From assembly GCA_029204225.1 (NCBI GenBank), contig CM055096.1, positions 59,845,408-59,909,407 of the forward strand: 64,000 nucleotides of DNA, given 5' to 3'. The notes below the pieces were generated by a model. It was given only the letters and a program-made list of their open reading frames with translations. It was not told the origin of the DNA and searched no databases. Below are positions 37,001 to 43,649 of the stretch, in pieces. The position numbers were made by a program, and so were the translations under genes. This DNA is from Diphasiastrum complanatum (Eukaryota; Streptophyta; Lycopodiopsida; Lycopodiales; Lycopodiaceae). Position 1 is the stretch's first letter; every line of letters starts with the position of its first letter.

Positions 37001-37331
37001 ATCTCAAACAGAGCCAATTAGCAATGGGTTTGGTGAGGCCCTACATACATCATCGTCTTCCAATGGTAATGTCACGCACCTTGGTGTTGTTGGAAGAGGA
37101 GTTAAGCGTACTGCTCCCATTGCAATTTCTACCGGTAGTGACCCCAGGGCTCCTGAAGTGCAAGTACCAAAACGGTCATTTGAACAGCTGATTCAAGGGA
37201 ATGGCTCTGGAGAAACACAGATAGGATTCAATGTCAACGCTGGGGGAAGTGCAACTGTGGAGGTTTGTGAAGTTGTGCCATCACCGATTTGTCTTGACAA
37301 CGAGCCCCCTCAAGGGGAAAAAGCTGACTGA
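17452..37331 (+). CDS. NASP/SHNi-TPR histone chaperone, six exons spanning 19.9 kb
   Basis: Plant NASP binds histones H3-H4 and H1 and supports nucleosome assembly in the nucleus. Exons: 17,452-17,624; 20,914-21,074; 21,340-21,534; 22,739-22,829; 23,407-23,695; 36,855-37,331. Lengths 173+161+195+91+289+477 total 1,386 nt, exactly 462 codons with the stop (461 aa), and all phases agree. Order: first TPR (about 25-58), second TPR (59-95), acidic insert (about 117-137) with EGSEEELQEDEE, third TPR beginning ELAWKMLDIARVI, fourth TPR ending in LAELNFKLALAQELGGKLQEA across exons 4-5, a charged helix (about 280-303), and a low-complexity tail carrying THLGVVGRGVKR (about 377-388), a conserved plant NASP tail motif with a possible nuclear signal. 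Introns 2-5 start GT and intron 1 starts GC; all end AG. Intron 5 is 13,159 bp and full of mobile elements. Length and domain order suit a full gene. Confidence 0.92.
18375..20745. repeat. Inverted repeat, about 32 bp, flanking the intron-1 copia remnant
   Basis: TGTACCTTTG..TTATGGGCCCA at 18,375-18,406 is the reverse complement of 20,714-20,745 with two mismatches. The arms enclose about 2.3 kb that contains the decayed copia element. They could be the ends of a larger element or an inverted duplication. Confidence 0.7.
18540..20300 (+). pseudogene. Decayed Ty1/copia element in NASP intron 1
   Basis: Gag-like pieces appear in shifting frames: RFEGIDYSVWCL near 18,585, then LKSMYKGKSLTNKYIS near 18,800. 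A damaged zinc knuckle reads VVCYHFNSPGH at about 19,297-19,330. A pre-integrase piece, WHENLGHVG, lies near 19,790. A hinge region ends with RRSTRNRKRLERND near 20,235-20,280. The order is gag, knuckle, pre-integrase, hinge, on the + strand, with much of the integrase core missing and no reverse transcriptase. Many stops and frameshifts make it an old, dead copy. Confidence 0.75.
20914..21074 (+). CDS. NASP exon 2
   Basis: The acceptor is TTGAATTGCAG. The exon encodes QHYGELAPELTSTYHKYG and the following TPR helix, then a serine/threonine-rich linker. It ends GACGAAG before GTGCTT, phase 1. Confidence 0.9.
21340..21534 (+). CDS. NASP exon 3 with the acidic insert
   Basis: The acceptor is CTCAAACAG. 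The exon encodes the acidic stretch and the AWKMLDIARVI TPR. I chose the donor GAGAAAG/GTAAAA rather than the earlier GAT/GTAAGT, because it keeps VSLEK in frame and joins to EDFQTSFEDY in exon 4. The earlier GTAAGT is the stronger-looking donor but gives a phase that does not fit exon 4. Confidence 0.85.
22161..22446. repeat. Tandem segmental duplication in NASP intron 3 (period 147 bp)
   Basis: The block starting TTTATTCAATTCAAATTAGC at 22,161 is repeated from 22,308 to 22,446. The second copy lacks about 8 bp near TTTTGTGATTTATG and is otherwise almost identical, so the duplication is young. The two matching short frames seen here are duplicates, not genes. Confidence 0.93.
22739..22829 (+). 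CDS. NASP exon 4
   Basis: The acceptor is GTCAATGCAG. The exon encodes DFQTSFEDYTRALEILKGLV and continues to AEL. The donor is GAACT/GTATCC, phase 2. Reading on without splicing meets a stop within ten codons. Confidence 0.88.
23407..23695 (+). CDS. NASP exon 5
   Basis: The acceptor is TTTGCTAG. The exon completes leucine and gives NFKLALAQELGGKLQEAIEN, then a glutamate/lysine-rich linker and an amphipathic helix ending LVDLREK. The donor is GAGAAG/GTTAGA, phase 0, and opens the 13.2-kb intron. Confidence 0.9.
24181..24324 (+). repeat. TRIM 5' LTR
   Basis: 144 bp, TGTTGGAATATC to ATTTCTAACA. The tRNA-like segment fills its centre (about 24,223-24,295), so roughly half of the LTR is tRNA-derived. 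Confidence 0.9.
24223..24295 (+). other. tRNA-like sequence in the TRIM 5' LTR
   Basis: The acceptor arm GGGCGGA pairs with TCTGTCC (two G-U pairs). The D arm is GCTC/GAGC with an A-box-like TAGCTCAGTGGTAGAGC. The T arm is CTGGG/CCTAG around TTCGAAT, with the B box GGTTCGAATCC. The anticodon arm is one base too long and pairs imperfectly (TCCC with GGGA around ATCCGGTATGA), so I assign no amino acid. It probably supplies a polymerase III type promoter rather than a working tRNA. Confidence 0.85.
24325..24337 (+). promoter_or_regulatory. TRIM primer-binding site (initiator-Met tRNA complement)
   Basis: TGGTATCAGAGCC follows the LTR end with no spacer, the usual plant copia and TRIM primer site. 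Confidence 0.9.
24436..24447 (+). promoter_or_regulatory. TRIM polypurine tract
   Basis: The run GAGGGGGGG directly precedes the 3' LTR, where plus-strand DNA synthesis is primed. Confidence 0.8.
24448..24591 (+). repeat. TRIM 3' LTR
   Basis: 144 bp, TGCTGGAATATC to ATTTCTAACA, about 2 percent different from the 5' LTR. The target duplication CTCCT follows directly. Confidence 0.9.
24490..24562 (+). other. tRNA-like sequence in the TRIM 3' LTR
   Basis: Same as the 5' copy except GTTAGAATCC in the B box and CTATCC in the acceptor arm. The change from TTCGAAT to TTAGAAT hits the most conserved B-box cytosine, so this copy is probably a weaker polymerase III promoter. Confidence 0.85.
25050..27245 (-). 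pseudogene. Decayed Ty3/gypsy pol in NASP intron 5
   Basis: Reading leftward on the minus strand, the pieces are: RT lead-in FSDIFPDQLPKGLAPSRGVEH (27,245-27,000); RT core 26,866-26,567 with KTWFTIRYGHYEFLVLSFGL, PPTFQQMMND and the catalytic YLDD; RNase H entry KKLDPTQRRYSTYGNYGKRS (about 26,160-25,970); and integrase C-terminus ARDNIITAPDRAQFYANQ..GDWVYLRIPKDS (25,478-25,053). The integrase core and zinc finger are missing, and sequence at 25,500-25,960 does not fit the element. Frames are broken many times. The element uses the 3' LTR at 23,993-24,850. Its 5' side is cut off by the copia LTR at 27,249. Confidence 0.85.
27249..27640 (+). repeat. Likely copia 5' LTR
   Basis: TGTTGAAATA to GAATTTGTCA, about 392 bp, immediately before a primer-binding-site match. 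No partner LTR exists to confirm the boundaries. Confidence 0.55.
27642..27652 (+). promoter_or_regulatory. Copia primer-binding site
   Basis: GGTATCAGAGC, the initiator-Met tRNA complement, one base after the LTR end and 412 bp before gag. Confidence 0.75.
28064..28956 (+). pseudogene. Copia gag with CCHC zinc knuckle
   Basis: ATG at 28,064 opens MASLAESMRSEASRLDGTNF, the start of a copia-type gag with FSIWKFKIKNIL and DAWHILCALYETT. A frameshift follows RMETG near 28,420. The other frame carries QDIRYRLSVLGESIADKDLV up to a stop at 28,615. The last part, 28,624-28,956, is lysine-rich and ends with the knuckle CNYCGKYGHFAFEC. Two lesions make gag defective. Confidence 0.85.
28990..29310 (+). 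pseudogene. Copia protease remnant
   Basis: The frame reads WYIDSGASKHMTPHRDWF, with the DSGA aspartic protease active site, then GKGTVPVKLPS, an in-frame TGA near 29,161, and NVLYVPGLAKNLLSVGAITQ. It is recognisable but broken. Confidence 0.8.
29310..30565 (+). pseudogene. Copia pre-integrase, integrase and hinge
   Basis: The zinc-binding LWHERYGHLGY..CEACAMGKQ motif sits at 29,405-29,535. A frameshift near 29,580 leads into the core: HSDLWGPT (first catalytic Asp), LRSDGGGEF (second), and QNSVAERKNRT (Glu). The stop TGA at 30,092-30,094 interrupts KVGAL/VFGCTAYAH, after which the frame continues through FLGYSEESKAYQLYD and RDVIFEED to 30,565. All three DDE residues are present, but the frame breaks twice. 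Confidence 0.88.
30684..30868 (+). pseudogene. Copia reverse transcriptase N-terminus
   Basis: The frame carries MQEEYDSILKNDTWDLVKLP, GCKWVYRTKYKSDGS and KARLVAKGYAQKEGLD, the standard opening of copia RT. It ends at the TG microsatellite, so the polymerase active site (YVDD) is absent. Confidence 0.88.
30867..31042. repeat. (TG)n, poly-G and (GA)n microsatellites at the copia break
   Basis: (TG)n at 30,867-30,882 runs into 11 G at 30,882-30,892. About 100 bp later lies (GA)n at 30,997-31,042. The copia homology stops at the first of these. Confidence 0.95.
31050..32330. other. Intronic sequence without a recognisable gene
   Basis: NASP intron 5, AT-rich. The 87-codon frame at 31,517-31,780 has no motif. 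Towards 32.3 kb it passes into repeat copy B. Confidence 0.45.
32330..33610 (-). repeat. Dispersed repeat copy B
   Basis: Matches the reverse complement of copy A (8,540-9,630), and copy C (43,650-45,420) in the same orientation as B. Clear anchors are GAGATTTGGTCTGAAAGTAA near 33,525 and the 32,540-32,620 stretch. It begins directly after the stop codon of the minus-strand gag at 33,612, so it is likely the 3' non-coding part or LTR of that element. Confidence 0.68.
33612..34463 (-). CDS. Uninterrupted retrotransposon gag-like protein (283 aa) in NASP intron 5
   Basis: The start is ATG at 34,463-34,461 (MSDGESRLERYR) and the stop lies at 33,612. The core (about 70-215) has FKGTSSDDADSYVSQFESIA, KQARIWYSQVEPG, FLNQFREIGYKSRI, SLRKYTRKVKNLI and MQIEWFLAGLPP, which is the gypsy-type retrotransposon gag fold. 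The tail is a lysine patch and a long Ser/Asp/Glu run, then KNKRRTKRKDEF. No zinc knuckle, protease or polymerase follows; repeat copy B does. It is open over its full length despite lying among eroded repeats. A gag-only non-autonomous element fits, but a truncated gypsy copy is also possible. Confidence 0.78.
   Translation of the reverse strand: MSDGESRLERYRKLREEFLRRQSKSTSRRNLDEITAQLLELLISLGMEGPAARFTSISKIKYDYFKGTSSDDADSYVSQFESIANANNEGTDVDKLRIFPGLLRKQARIWYSQVEPGRVGTWYLLKDTFLNQFREIGYKSRILGRLNNVQKKSKESLRKYTRKVKNLIGKLTDVYPVDMQIEWFLAGLPPKIDRYCRQGDMNSLAAVIASAENFETSKLARKRRSTKKSRKSKTDSSDSDDDSDSDSSSSSSSSESESSDSSESDADKGEKKNKRRTKRKDEF
34470..36850. other. Intronic sequence upstream (minus strand) of the gag frame
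   Basis: No second gene is seen. If the gag belongs to an LTR element, its 5' LTR and leader should lie here on the minus strand, but I could not fix boundaries: no duplicate of the 32.3-33.6 kb sequence is evident and no clear primer-binding site was found. The last part leads into the NASP exon 6 acceptor. Confidence 0.4.
36855..37331 (+). CDS. NASP exon 6 (terminal)
   Basis: The acceptor is TTTGATGCAG. It encodes residues 304-461, beginning VDDLREMESAPRLLEALQ, with an alanine run and the THLGVVGRGVKR motif, and ends at TGA 37,329-37,331. The phase-0 join to exon 5 is exact across 13 kb of mobile-element sequence. Confidence 0.9.
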   Translation: MDDLREMESAPRLLEALQHSSPALEFVKQALFAAAAAKSIDGKAKVDGPSQTEPISNGFGEALHTSSSSNGNVTHLGVVGRGVKRTAPIAISTGSDPRAPEVQVPKRSFEQLIQGNGSGETQIGFNVNAGGSATVEVCEVVPSPICLDNEPPQGEKAD

Positions 37332-39525
37332 CTTGCAGAATGCCATTGTTTGACTCCATATTGGTACTCGATATATGTTGAGTAACTACTTCTGTCTGGC
37401 ATTACTTGAGGTTCAGCAAGGCATCACTTGAGACTAAATATCAGGATTAGTTGTGACGAAGTTATAATGCTATTCTTTGAGGAAGTGGACCTAAAAGAGA
37501 CTAAGGCATAAATTTTTTGAGCAGAAGAATTTCAAAGGTGGGATTATGCTTCTTAGACACTGTATAGTGGAATTTGTATGAAGTTTCATCATATTGCATG
37601 AGCTAAATTGAAAGTAAATGTTGAGACTCTGGGATGAACGCGCTTGCCTTTGCCAGTTTTTCCCAGATCTTTGAACTCACAATAGAGTAGAAATGGTAAG
37701 GAATGGACTGCCCAGGTTACTTTTGCATGAAAATGTTGTGATTATTGTTCTGGCAGCATTTTTTGCCTTAAGATTGATATAATGATTGGCACCCCGTTTT
37801 ATGAATCGTTGGCATGAGAGCAAGTAAGCAACCTTTCTGACACGGCCAACATCAGGCCAACAAGTTTCACACATCTCTCGTGCCATCATTTGAGCCTTGA
37901 TTGTTCGTCTTCTGAGTCCCTTAAAACCATCAAACTTAATCCTCATTTCTCATTATGGACCCATAGGACCAATAGGCGCCAACTTTGATGATGTTTTTAA
38001 ACTAATTTTTTGTATGACCAATATGGAACACTTTGTACTCTAATGCAGATGAGCATTGAGCAATACTATTTTTTTATCAAGATGTTTGCTTGTATCAGAT
38101 TGTTCAGATTACATGACTTTTAGTACATCGCAATCTTTATTAACCTCTTGACGAGGCTATTTTCTCATTGTTGTGTGTACCCCTTATGTGATTGACATTT
38201 TACAATGAATGTCGTTTTGGTCAAAGTTGTATAGTTAATTTCAAGAACTACAAAACATATTTCTTAGTTTTCAGGATCCATTGATGTGGAGTACATTGAA
38301 GGTGCTTCCAAAAATAGCACTGAAGCTGAGTAGGAGGCTCTTGATTAGACGTGATTCTTTTTTGGAATCTTTGACAAAAAATTGGTAGCACAGCCAAATG
38401 GAAATGTCTCAAATCAATCTCTTTAGATTTGTTTGCCTCGGGCAGTCAGTGAACTTGCTTTTCATTTCAATTCTCATTTTTGTGTATTGTCCTCTGGCTT
38501 GGTGTTAACTGTGCAAAACAATTTTGTTCTTAATTTACTCTTATGTTATGCCCTGTTTGGTTTTTAGAAAAGAATTGTCTAGACACATGCCATGATTTGC
38601 TTGGCTATCCGTATGCTCTAGCTCATGCTAATGTCCTACTCCAAATGCTTTTACACGTTTAATTGTTGACAACTTTTGGTCTATTAGTGGTTCTCAGATT
38701 ATCCCCTTGAGCTTGTGATTTCAATGTAGGCAGGAGGTCGATTTCCAGAAGTTCTGATAGATTTGATTCCTTGTCCTTGTTGCATTTATACAGAAGTACC
38801 AATGATGGCTCTGACATGACTGAACTGTAGAGTAATTGATGGTTCACATTGATGTAACCTCAATATCTTTAGGTGTTGGTTGATCTACATTTGAAAGTTC
38901 TCAGCATTGAGTGCAGGTCTCAGGTGGCTTCACCATAACTAGTAATTTACTGCGGATGAGTCCCTTTCTTTAAACCTTTATTTAGAGGCCTAAAATGCCA
39001 TGATAGTCAAACCAAAACATTTTATGAGTCACATTAAAGTAGGCCGTTTGCAATTTCTTGAGACTGATAAAGATCACCTTTTTATTGTTTGAACTTTATT
39101 GTTCTATGGTGTGACAACGATTTGTGTTACACTGATATCAGAAGTCTAGAAGCGTCATAGAGTATTAGAGAAACATAAGGCCCCTAAGTAGAACTTCCTA
39201 GAATGAGGTTGTTACGAGTTTTGGTTTTCTGCATACTTGAAGACATGCCAAAGAAATTTCTTTGTATTTTCAAGACGCTTGCACATTTTATGTGTGCAAA
39301 CCTTAGTTCTTTAGAGGAATGGAAGGTTCCTCTCACATAGGATGGATTCAAGTAAAAGTGAATTTTGCATAAAGAATCAATTTTACTTGAAATCTGAGTA
39401 AAGGACAAAGGATAAAATTCTTTTTCTACTCAAAACATGATACAATCACTATAGGATATCTTTCACCAAAATCGATTTTCAGTTTAAGAATTAAAATACG
39501 AGTAAAGTCAATTGTTGGCATCACT

Positions 39526-39752
39526 TTCAATGTAAAACACTTTCACACAATTGTGAACTTCTTGATGTAATTATTTTCATAAATCATCCAAGAAGCAAAG
39601 TATCACATTGTTTCAATGTGGCCAACCATGAGGAATACATTTCAATTGTAAAACACTTTCACACAATTGTGAACTTGATGTAATTATTTTCAGAAATGAT
39701 CCAAGAAGTAAAGTATCACATTGTTTCAATGTGACCAACCATGAGGAATACA
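39526..39752. repeat. Tandem duplication, period about 117 bp
   Basis: TTCAATGTAAAACACTTTCA at 39,526 recurs from 39,641 and continues through CCAACCATGAGGAATACAT, with a 3-bp deletion and a few substitutions. It is non-coding. Confidence 0.92.
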
Positions 39753-39995
39753 TCCCAAGACTTGGAGCAATTCTACATTAGGCAACCACCTTGTGTGTTT
39801 GATGTGGCACTAATAGGAGTTGATCCAACCATCTACTTTTAACTAGACAACATGCTCAATTTAATTTGATGAAAGATTGCTAAAAAGTAGTTTGTATATT
39901 CTTTCATTGAAAGAATTTGAGAAAGTAGTCTAATAGAAGAAGCAGAGGGTCGTAGAAGACTGGGGAAGCAAACAACCTGAAATATTGTAGTGCTA

Positions 39996-40073
39996 CATTT
40001 TACCAACCTTTGCAAATTAAAACGCATTGACATACAACGCATTTTACCAACCTTTGCAAATTAAAACGCATTG
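39996..40073. repeat. Tandem duplication, period 44 bp
   Basis: CATTTTACCAACCTTTGCAA followed by ATTAAAACGCATTGA occurs at 39,996 and again at 40,040, identical across the shared 35 bp. Confidence 0.93.
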
Positions 40074-40632
40074 AGTTACAATGTTGATCATCATCGACCT
40101 TTTCATTGGTCATTTTCGAAGGGCCATAAACTTGAAACTTGGGGATACGTTTTTTAAATGGACGCCAAAAAACAGTTCAGATTTGCAATCTATTGATTAG
40201 TTAAAATCCTTGATCAAAGAACATGAGGCAATAATTGGGTAATTGTAGAAAAGAACTATGGAGTGGAAAACAAATGCAGCAATGCCTAATCAAGAGAAAA
40301 TAGTTACCATATGAGAATAATATATATAGGAAGATTGTTCCTACATCAAAAAGTGGGCCCATGTATTGGAAATTGCCACTCTTGGTTTCCAATCATTGGG
40401 TGCAAAGACGTTTTGTCCCCAATTTTTTCAATACAACAGATAGGCGACCTTGTCATTGTAGCTAACTAGATTGTAGATCGTTAAAAGCAAGTACCTGAAT
40501 AATTATCTTTCTTTCTCTGGAGGAGATACGTCTTCATTTCATGTCCTCTATCTATGATGAGCATGGGTGCTGGTGCCGGTGCTCGAGGAGCCCACTTCAC
40601 TCGTGCCGCTGCACCGCATGACGGATTTTGAG

Positions 40633-40645
40633 TGGGCCGGGCCCA
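40633..40645. promoter_or_regulatory. Paired site II elements (TGGGCC/GGCCCA) upstream of COA3-like gene
   Basis: The palindrome TGGGCCGGGCCCA carries one TGGGCC on each strand, 129-141 bp before the ATG. Site II elements (TGGGCY), bound by TCP factors, are typical of plant nuclear genes for mitochondrial proteins. The motif is seen; its role is inferred. Confidence 0.6.
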
Positions 40646-40677
40646 AACTCCTCGCACGCCCTCAACGAGAGAGAAAA

Positions 40678-40687
40678 TAGGGTTAGG
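40678..40687 (-). promoter_or_regulatory. Telo-box-like motif upstream of COA3-like gene
   Basis: AGGGTTAGGG (minus strand CCCTAACCCT) lies 35 bp downstream of the site II pair and about 90 bp before the ATG. Site II plus telo-box is a known arrangement in promoters of growth-linked and mitochondrial genes. Confidence 0.5.
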
Positions 40688-40773
40688 GCAGAGGCAAAGA
40701 AGAAAGGAACGAGAGTAGAAGATAGAAGAGAAGAGAAGAGAAGAGGAGGCAGGAAGCAAGGGCTTGGATCGCG

Positions 40774-40980
40774 ATGGTTATTCCAGGCGCTGGCGCTGCT
40801 GCATATAGGAGTCTGAGGTTCAGAAACATGGCCGTGGCTGGAGGTCTGACGGCATTTGTTGCATCCGTGTATGTGTATACCATGAAGGCAGTAGGTGGCT
40901 CGGATGAATTGCAGGCCGCCGTGGAGGCTTTTGAGAAAGAGCAACCAAAGCCGCAGATCACCCCGAAGCCGTTGCAGTGA
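40774..40980 (+). CDS. COA3: COA3-like cytochrome c oxidase assembly factor, 68 aa
   Basis: COA3 proteins are small single-span inner mitochondrial membrane proteins that stabilise newly made Cox1 during complex IV assembly. The frame starts at ATG 40,774 (MVIPGAGAAAYRSLRFRN) and ends TGA at 40,978-40,980. A basic N-terminal segment is followed by one membrane span (about residues 20-38, VAGGLTAFVASVYVYTM), the conserved KAVGGSDELQAAVEAFE segment, and a short proline/lysine-rich tail. The RN-span-YxYTM-AVG arrangement and the length fit plant COA3 relatives. It is a single exon with a purine-rich 5' leader (40,720-40,755), and paired site II and telo-box motifs fit a nuclear gene for a mitochondrial protein. 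The family call rests on motif memory, not a search. Confidence 0.75.
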   Translation: MVIPGAGAAAYRSLRFRNMAVAGGLTAFVASVYVYTMKAVGGSDELQAAVEAFEKEQPKPQITPKPLQ

Positions 40981-40999
40981 GGTTGGCATTGAGTTCCAT

Positions 41000-42280
41000 T
41001 AACGGCAGCAATAAACCCTGGCTTCTTCTTGTTCTAGGTGCAGATATTGCAATGCAAAATCATCCAAATTGATGTCTCCTTACTTGCAGTTTTAGTCTTG
41101 TGCGTTAGTTATTGCCATTGTAACCCTGTCTTCTTGTGTCATGGTGATTGGATTTGCATCTTAAGAGCCTTGAAGGCTGAGAAGTATTCAAAAGGATCCG
41201 TTTAGTTTTTGGGTGAGTGATTCAAAATAGATGGTGCCGACTTGGGAAAAATGTATCTTTATCAACAATCCACAAAACGGAATGAGCAAGAAGAAGAGCG
41301 CACTGCTGGAAAGATATGCTTTGGCATGTTTTGACAATTTTGATTAGAAATTGAAAAATTGGTTTGGTAAGCATATATCTCTCCTTTTTGAACTTCCAAA
41401 TATTAGATAACTAGTAAATAGACTGTCAGACTGCAAGGCATTCTCCAATGATCAATAAAGCGACCAGGCAGCAAGCCCTATTATGGTGTGAGAGCACATT
41501 CACATGAGAGCAATCTTTAGGTCCAAGTGTGATTGTGATTTTAAAGAAAACTTTGCATTTATATGAATGCTGCATTGTTGTAACCATCATATCTGAAGAA
41601 TTGATGCTACACTTATAATTTAGAACATGCTGTTTTTGGGTCTTATTTTGGCACTGGGCTCATCAGCAAAAACTATTCTCAAATCGTTGGCTTTCTTTTA
41701 TAATTTGTCATCTGGACACGGTTTTGTTGTGGTATTCGTAGTCATAGTCAGCTTGTATTTGCTTCTCTATCTTTTTGATGCCTCCTAAGCTGCTCTGTAA
41801 AATTTACCCCCGTTCACTTGTTTTTAAACGTAGCCCCTTTGGCCTTGTAACTGGTTGTTGTACATGGCAGGTTCTGGACGAAACCTTAAATAGCAGTTAA
41901 TGAGATATCCCACTATCTCGCAATGAACGGTTCAGACGCGGTTTGTTTCTTGAGAAATAGTGTAAAGTAGGTGGACGATAACACAAAATCAGGAAGCACA
42001 AGTTATGAAAGAATACATTAACCACAACCAATTATGTTTCACTTCCAGCTGGGATCCATCTTTTATTCAAACTGCTGGCTAAAACATTGTTTTGAAATGT
42101 AAAGCAAAGACTTTGGTCCTACATGTCTGTTTCTCAAAGCATGCTAGAAATGTCTTGCATGCCAAAAATATGTAAAGAAAATAAACCTCAACAACATTGT
42201 ACTTTTCTCATGCGTGAAAGCATTGTCGGATCCTTGATCATCTTGACAAGCTGTCCTTTTGTGTGATAATCTTCGTAGAT
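41000..42280. other. Gene-free flank of the COA3-like gene
   Basis: No frame, RNA gene or repeat is recognisable. The COA3-like 3' untranslated region should occupy the first few hundred bases. Confidence 0.45.
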
Positions 42281-42660
42281 GTGACGCTCATAGGTCTTCT
42301 CACAACAAGCTTGATATACATTCTTGCGTGTAAATTGCCCACTCTTATTTGTAGAATGTAATCACTAACTTCTCTCCTCCCTACTCCAGTACTTCCCACA
42401 TGACAGTCCACTTCAATCTCAAGCCACTTTTCTCATAGTTGTGCTCCAAACTGCTGCCTCTTTTGCTTTTCCATCCAAACATCGTGAATATTCTTCTCAC
42501 ATGCACTCTCATCATCCACAAGCACCTCAATATGTTGAGGAATGTACACATCTTTATCTCCAAGTAAAACACACCTGAATACATATCCCACATCTTTAAC
42601 ATAATCGCAGGCGTCTATGCAATCGTACTTGTCACTTGAAAAAAGCAAATCTATGAGAGT
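42280..42660 (-). other. Unrecognised protein-like reading frame
   Basis: On the minus strand, 42,648-42,433 reads through FSSDKYDCIDACDYVKDVGY and IEVLVDDESACEKNIHDVWM to GAQL, then a stop. The same frame continues as EKWLEIEVDCHVGSTG and DYILQIRVGN to about 42,245. The composition is protein-like (mixed hydrophobic/charged, cysteines, tryptophans), unlike the shadow frames nearby, but I recognise no family. It may be the remains of a gene or a transposon protein. Confidence 0.3.
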
Positions 42661-42949
42661 AATGATGGGAAACGACTTATAGATCTTCTTTTTGGTTCCT
42701 CCTTTGGATCATTCTAGAGAGCTCCTCCCTTGTGCCCCACCCCCACCATTGAGTGACTTGCATTGTTGGACAGAGTATGCCACTACACTCTGCACCATCC
42801 CTACTGATACGCCCATCGTCATATCCCTATGTCCCTCTACTTTCTCCTTCTTCATAGCAAATACTGTTTCCATGACCATTGAGAAATTGACAACCCCTCG
42901 AGCTCGGAAATCGATGACTTGGAGGCTGAACTCTTGACTCATGTGCCGA

Positions 42950-43460
42950 CATCCTTGCACCCATCTTGGCCACTTTACTTAACCAAGCCGTTATATCCAG
43001 ATTCCCTCGAACATGGCATACCAACATCATCCACCCTATTCACAACCCTATGAAACCTAAGAACTAACAAACCATTATCATAGGCCACATTGTGGTGAAG
43101 CTTTATGGTACTATCCTCCAAACAACCATAAGTAGCGAGACAGAGATTCAAAGATTACATGTTTTGGGTCAGGCAAGGTTCAAGGCTTCACTCTACAATT
43201 GACCATGTATTCACAGTCAGGGCTATTATTGAGGTGGCTAGGTCCAAGCATGAAGAGGGTGTATTGCTATTTTGCTTAGTTTTGAAAGGCGTTTGACTCA
43301 GTCCCAAGACACCTACTTATACAAAGGTTGAGTGAGCTTGGGTTCTCCATTGACATAGTATTGGAAGTTATGGCCTATATAAGCAAGTCGTGGGTTGTTT
43401 CAAGACAGATAAGGGTCTCTCCCCGTTGGTTAAAGTTGGAAGTGCATTCAACATTCAGCT
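42950..43460 (+). pseudogene. LINE (non-LTR) reverse transcriptase fragment
   Basis: In shifting + frames the following appear in order: ILATLLNQAVISRFPRTWHT, the HPIHNPMKPKNYRTI region, IDHVFTVRAIIEVARSKHEE and FDSVPRHLLIQRLSELGFSI. These match the L1-type RT landmarks: W..I.PI.K, P.NYR.I, a QAGFR-like segment, then (K)AFDSVPR..L. The YADD catalytic part is missing, and several frameshifts and stops show a dead fragment. Confidence 0.75.
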
Positions 43461-43649
43461 GAACTTATTCCAATCCAAAGTTCATGAGTGAAAAAAAGGA
43501 AACAAGAACATAGGCTGATCAGTTAAGAACTCCACACTTCTCTTGACATAGTATACAAATGTTTGCTCTCAAAGGAAGTATGACGAGGAAAAGATGTTGC
43601 CTTTGTTAAGAGGAACTTAATAAATTATGTAGTCATAGGATCATGATTG

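Larger units (their letters stand above)
37332..40600. other. NASP 3' flank and intergenic region
   Basis: NASP 3' untranslated sequence should start here; no single polyadenylation signal stands out. A short open stretch after an acceptor-like site (38,275-38,333) is discussed as a finding. Apart from the tandem duplications at 39.5-40.1 kb, nothing recognisable is present. Confidence 0.45.
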
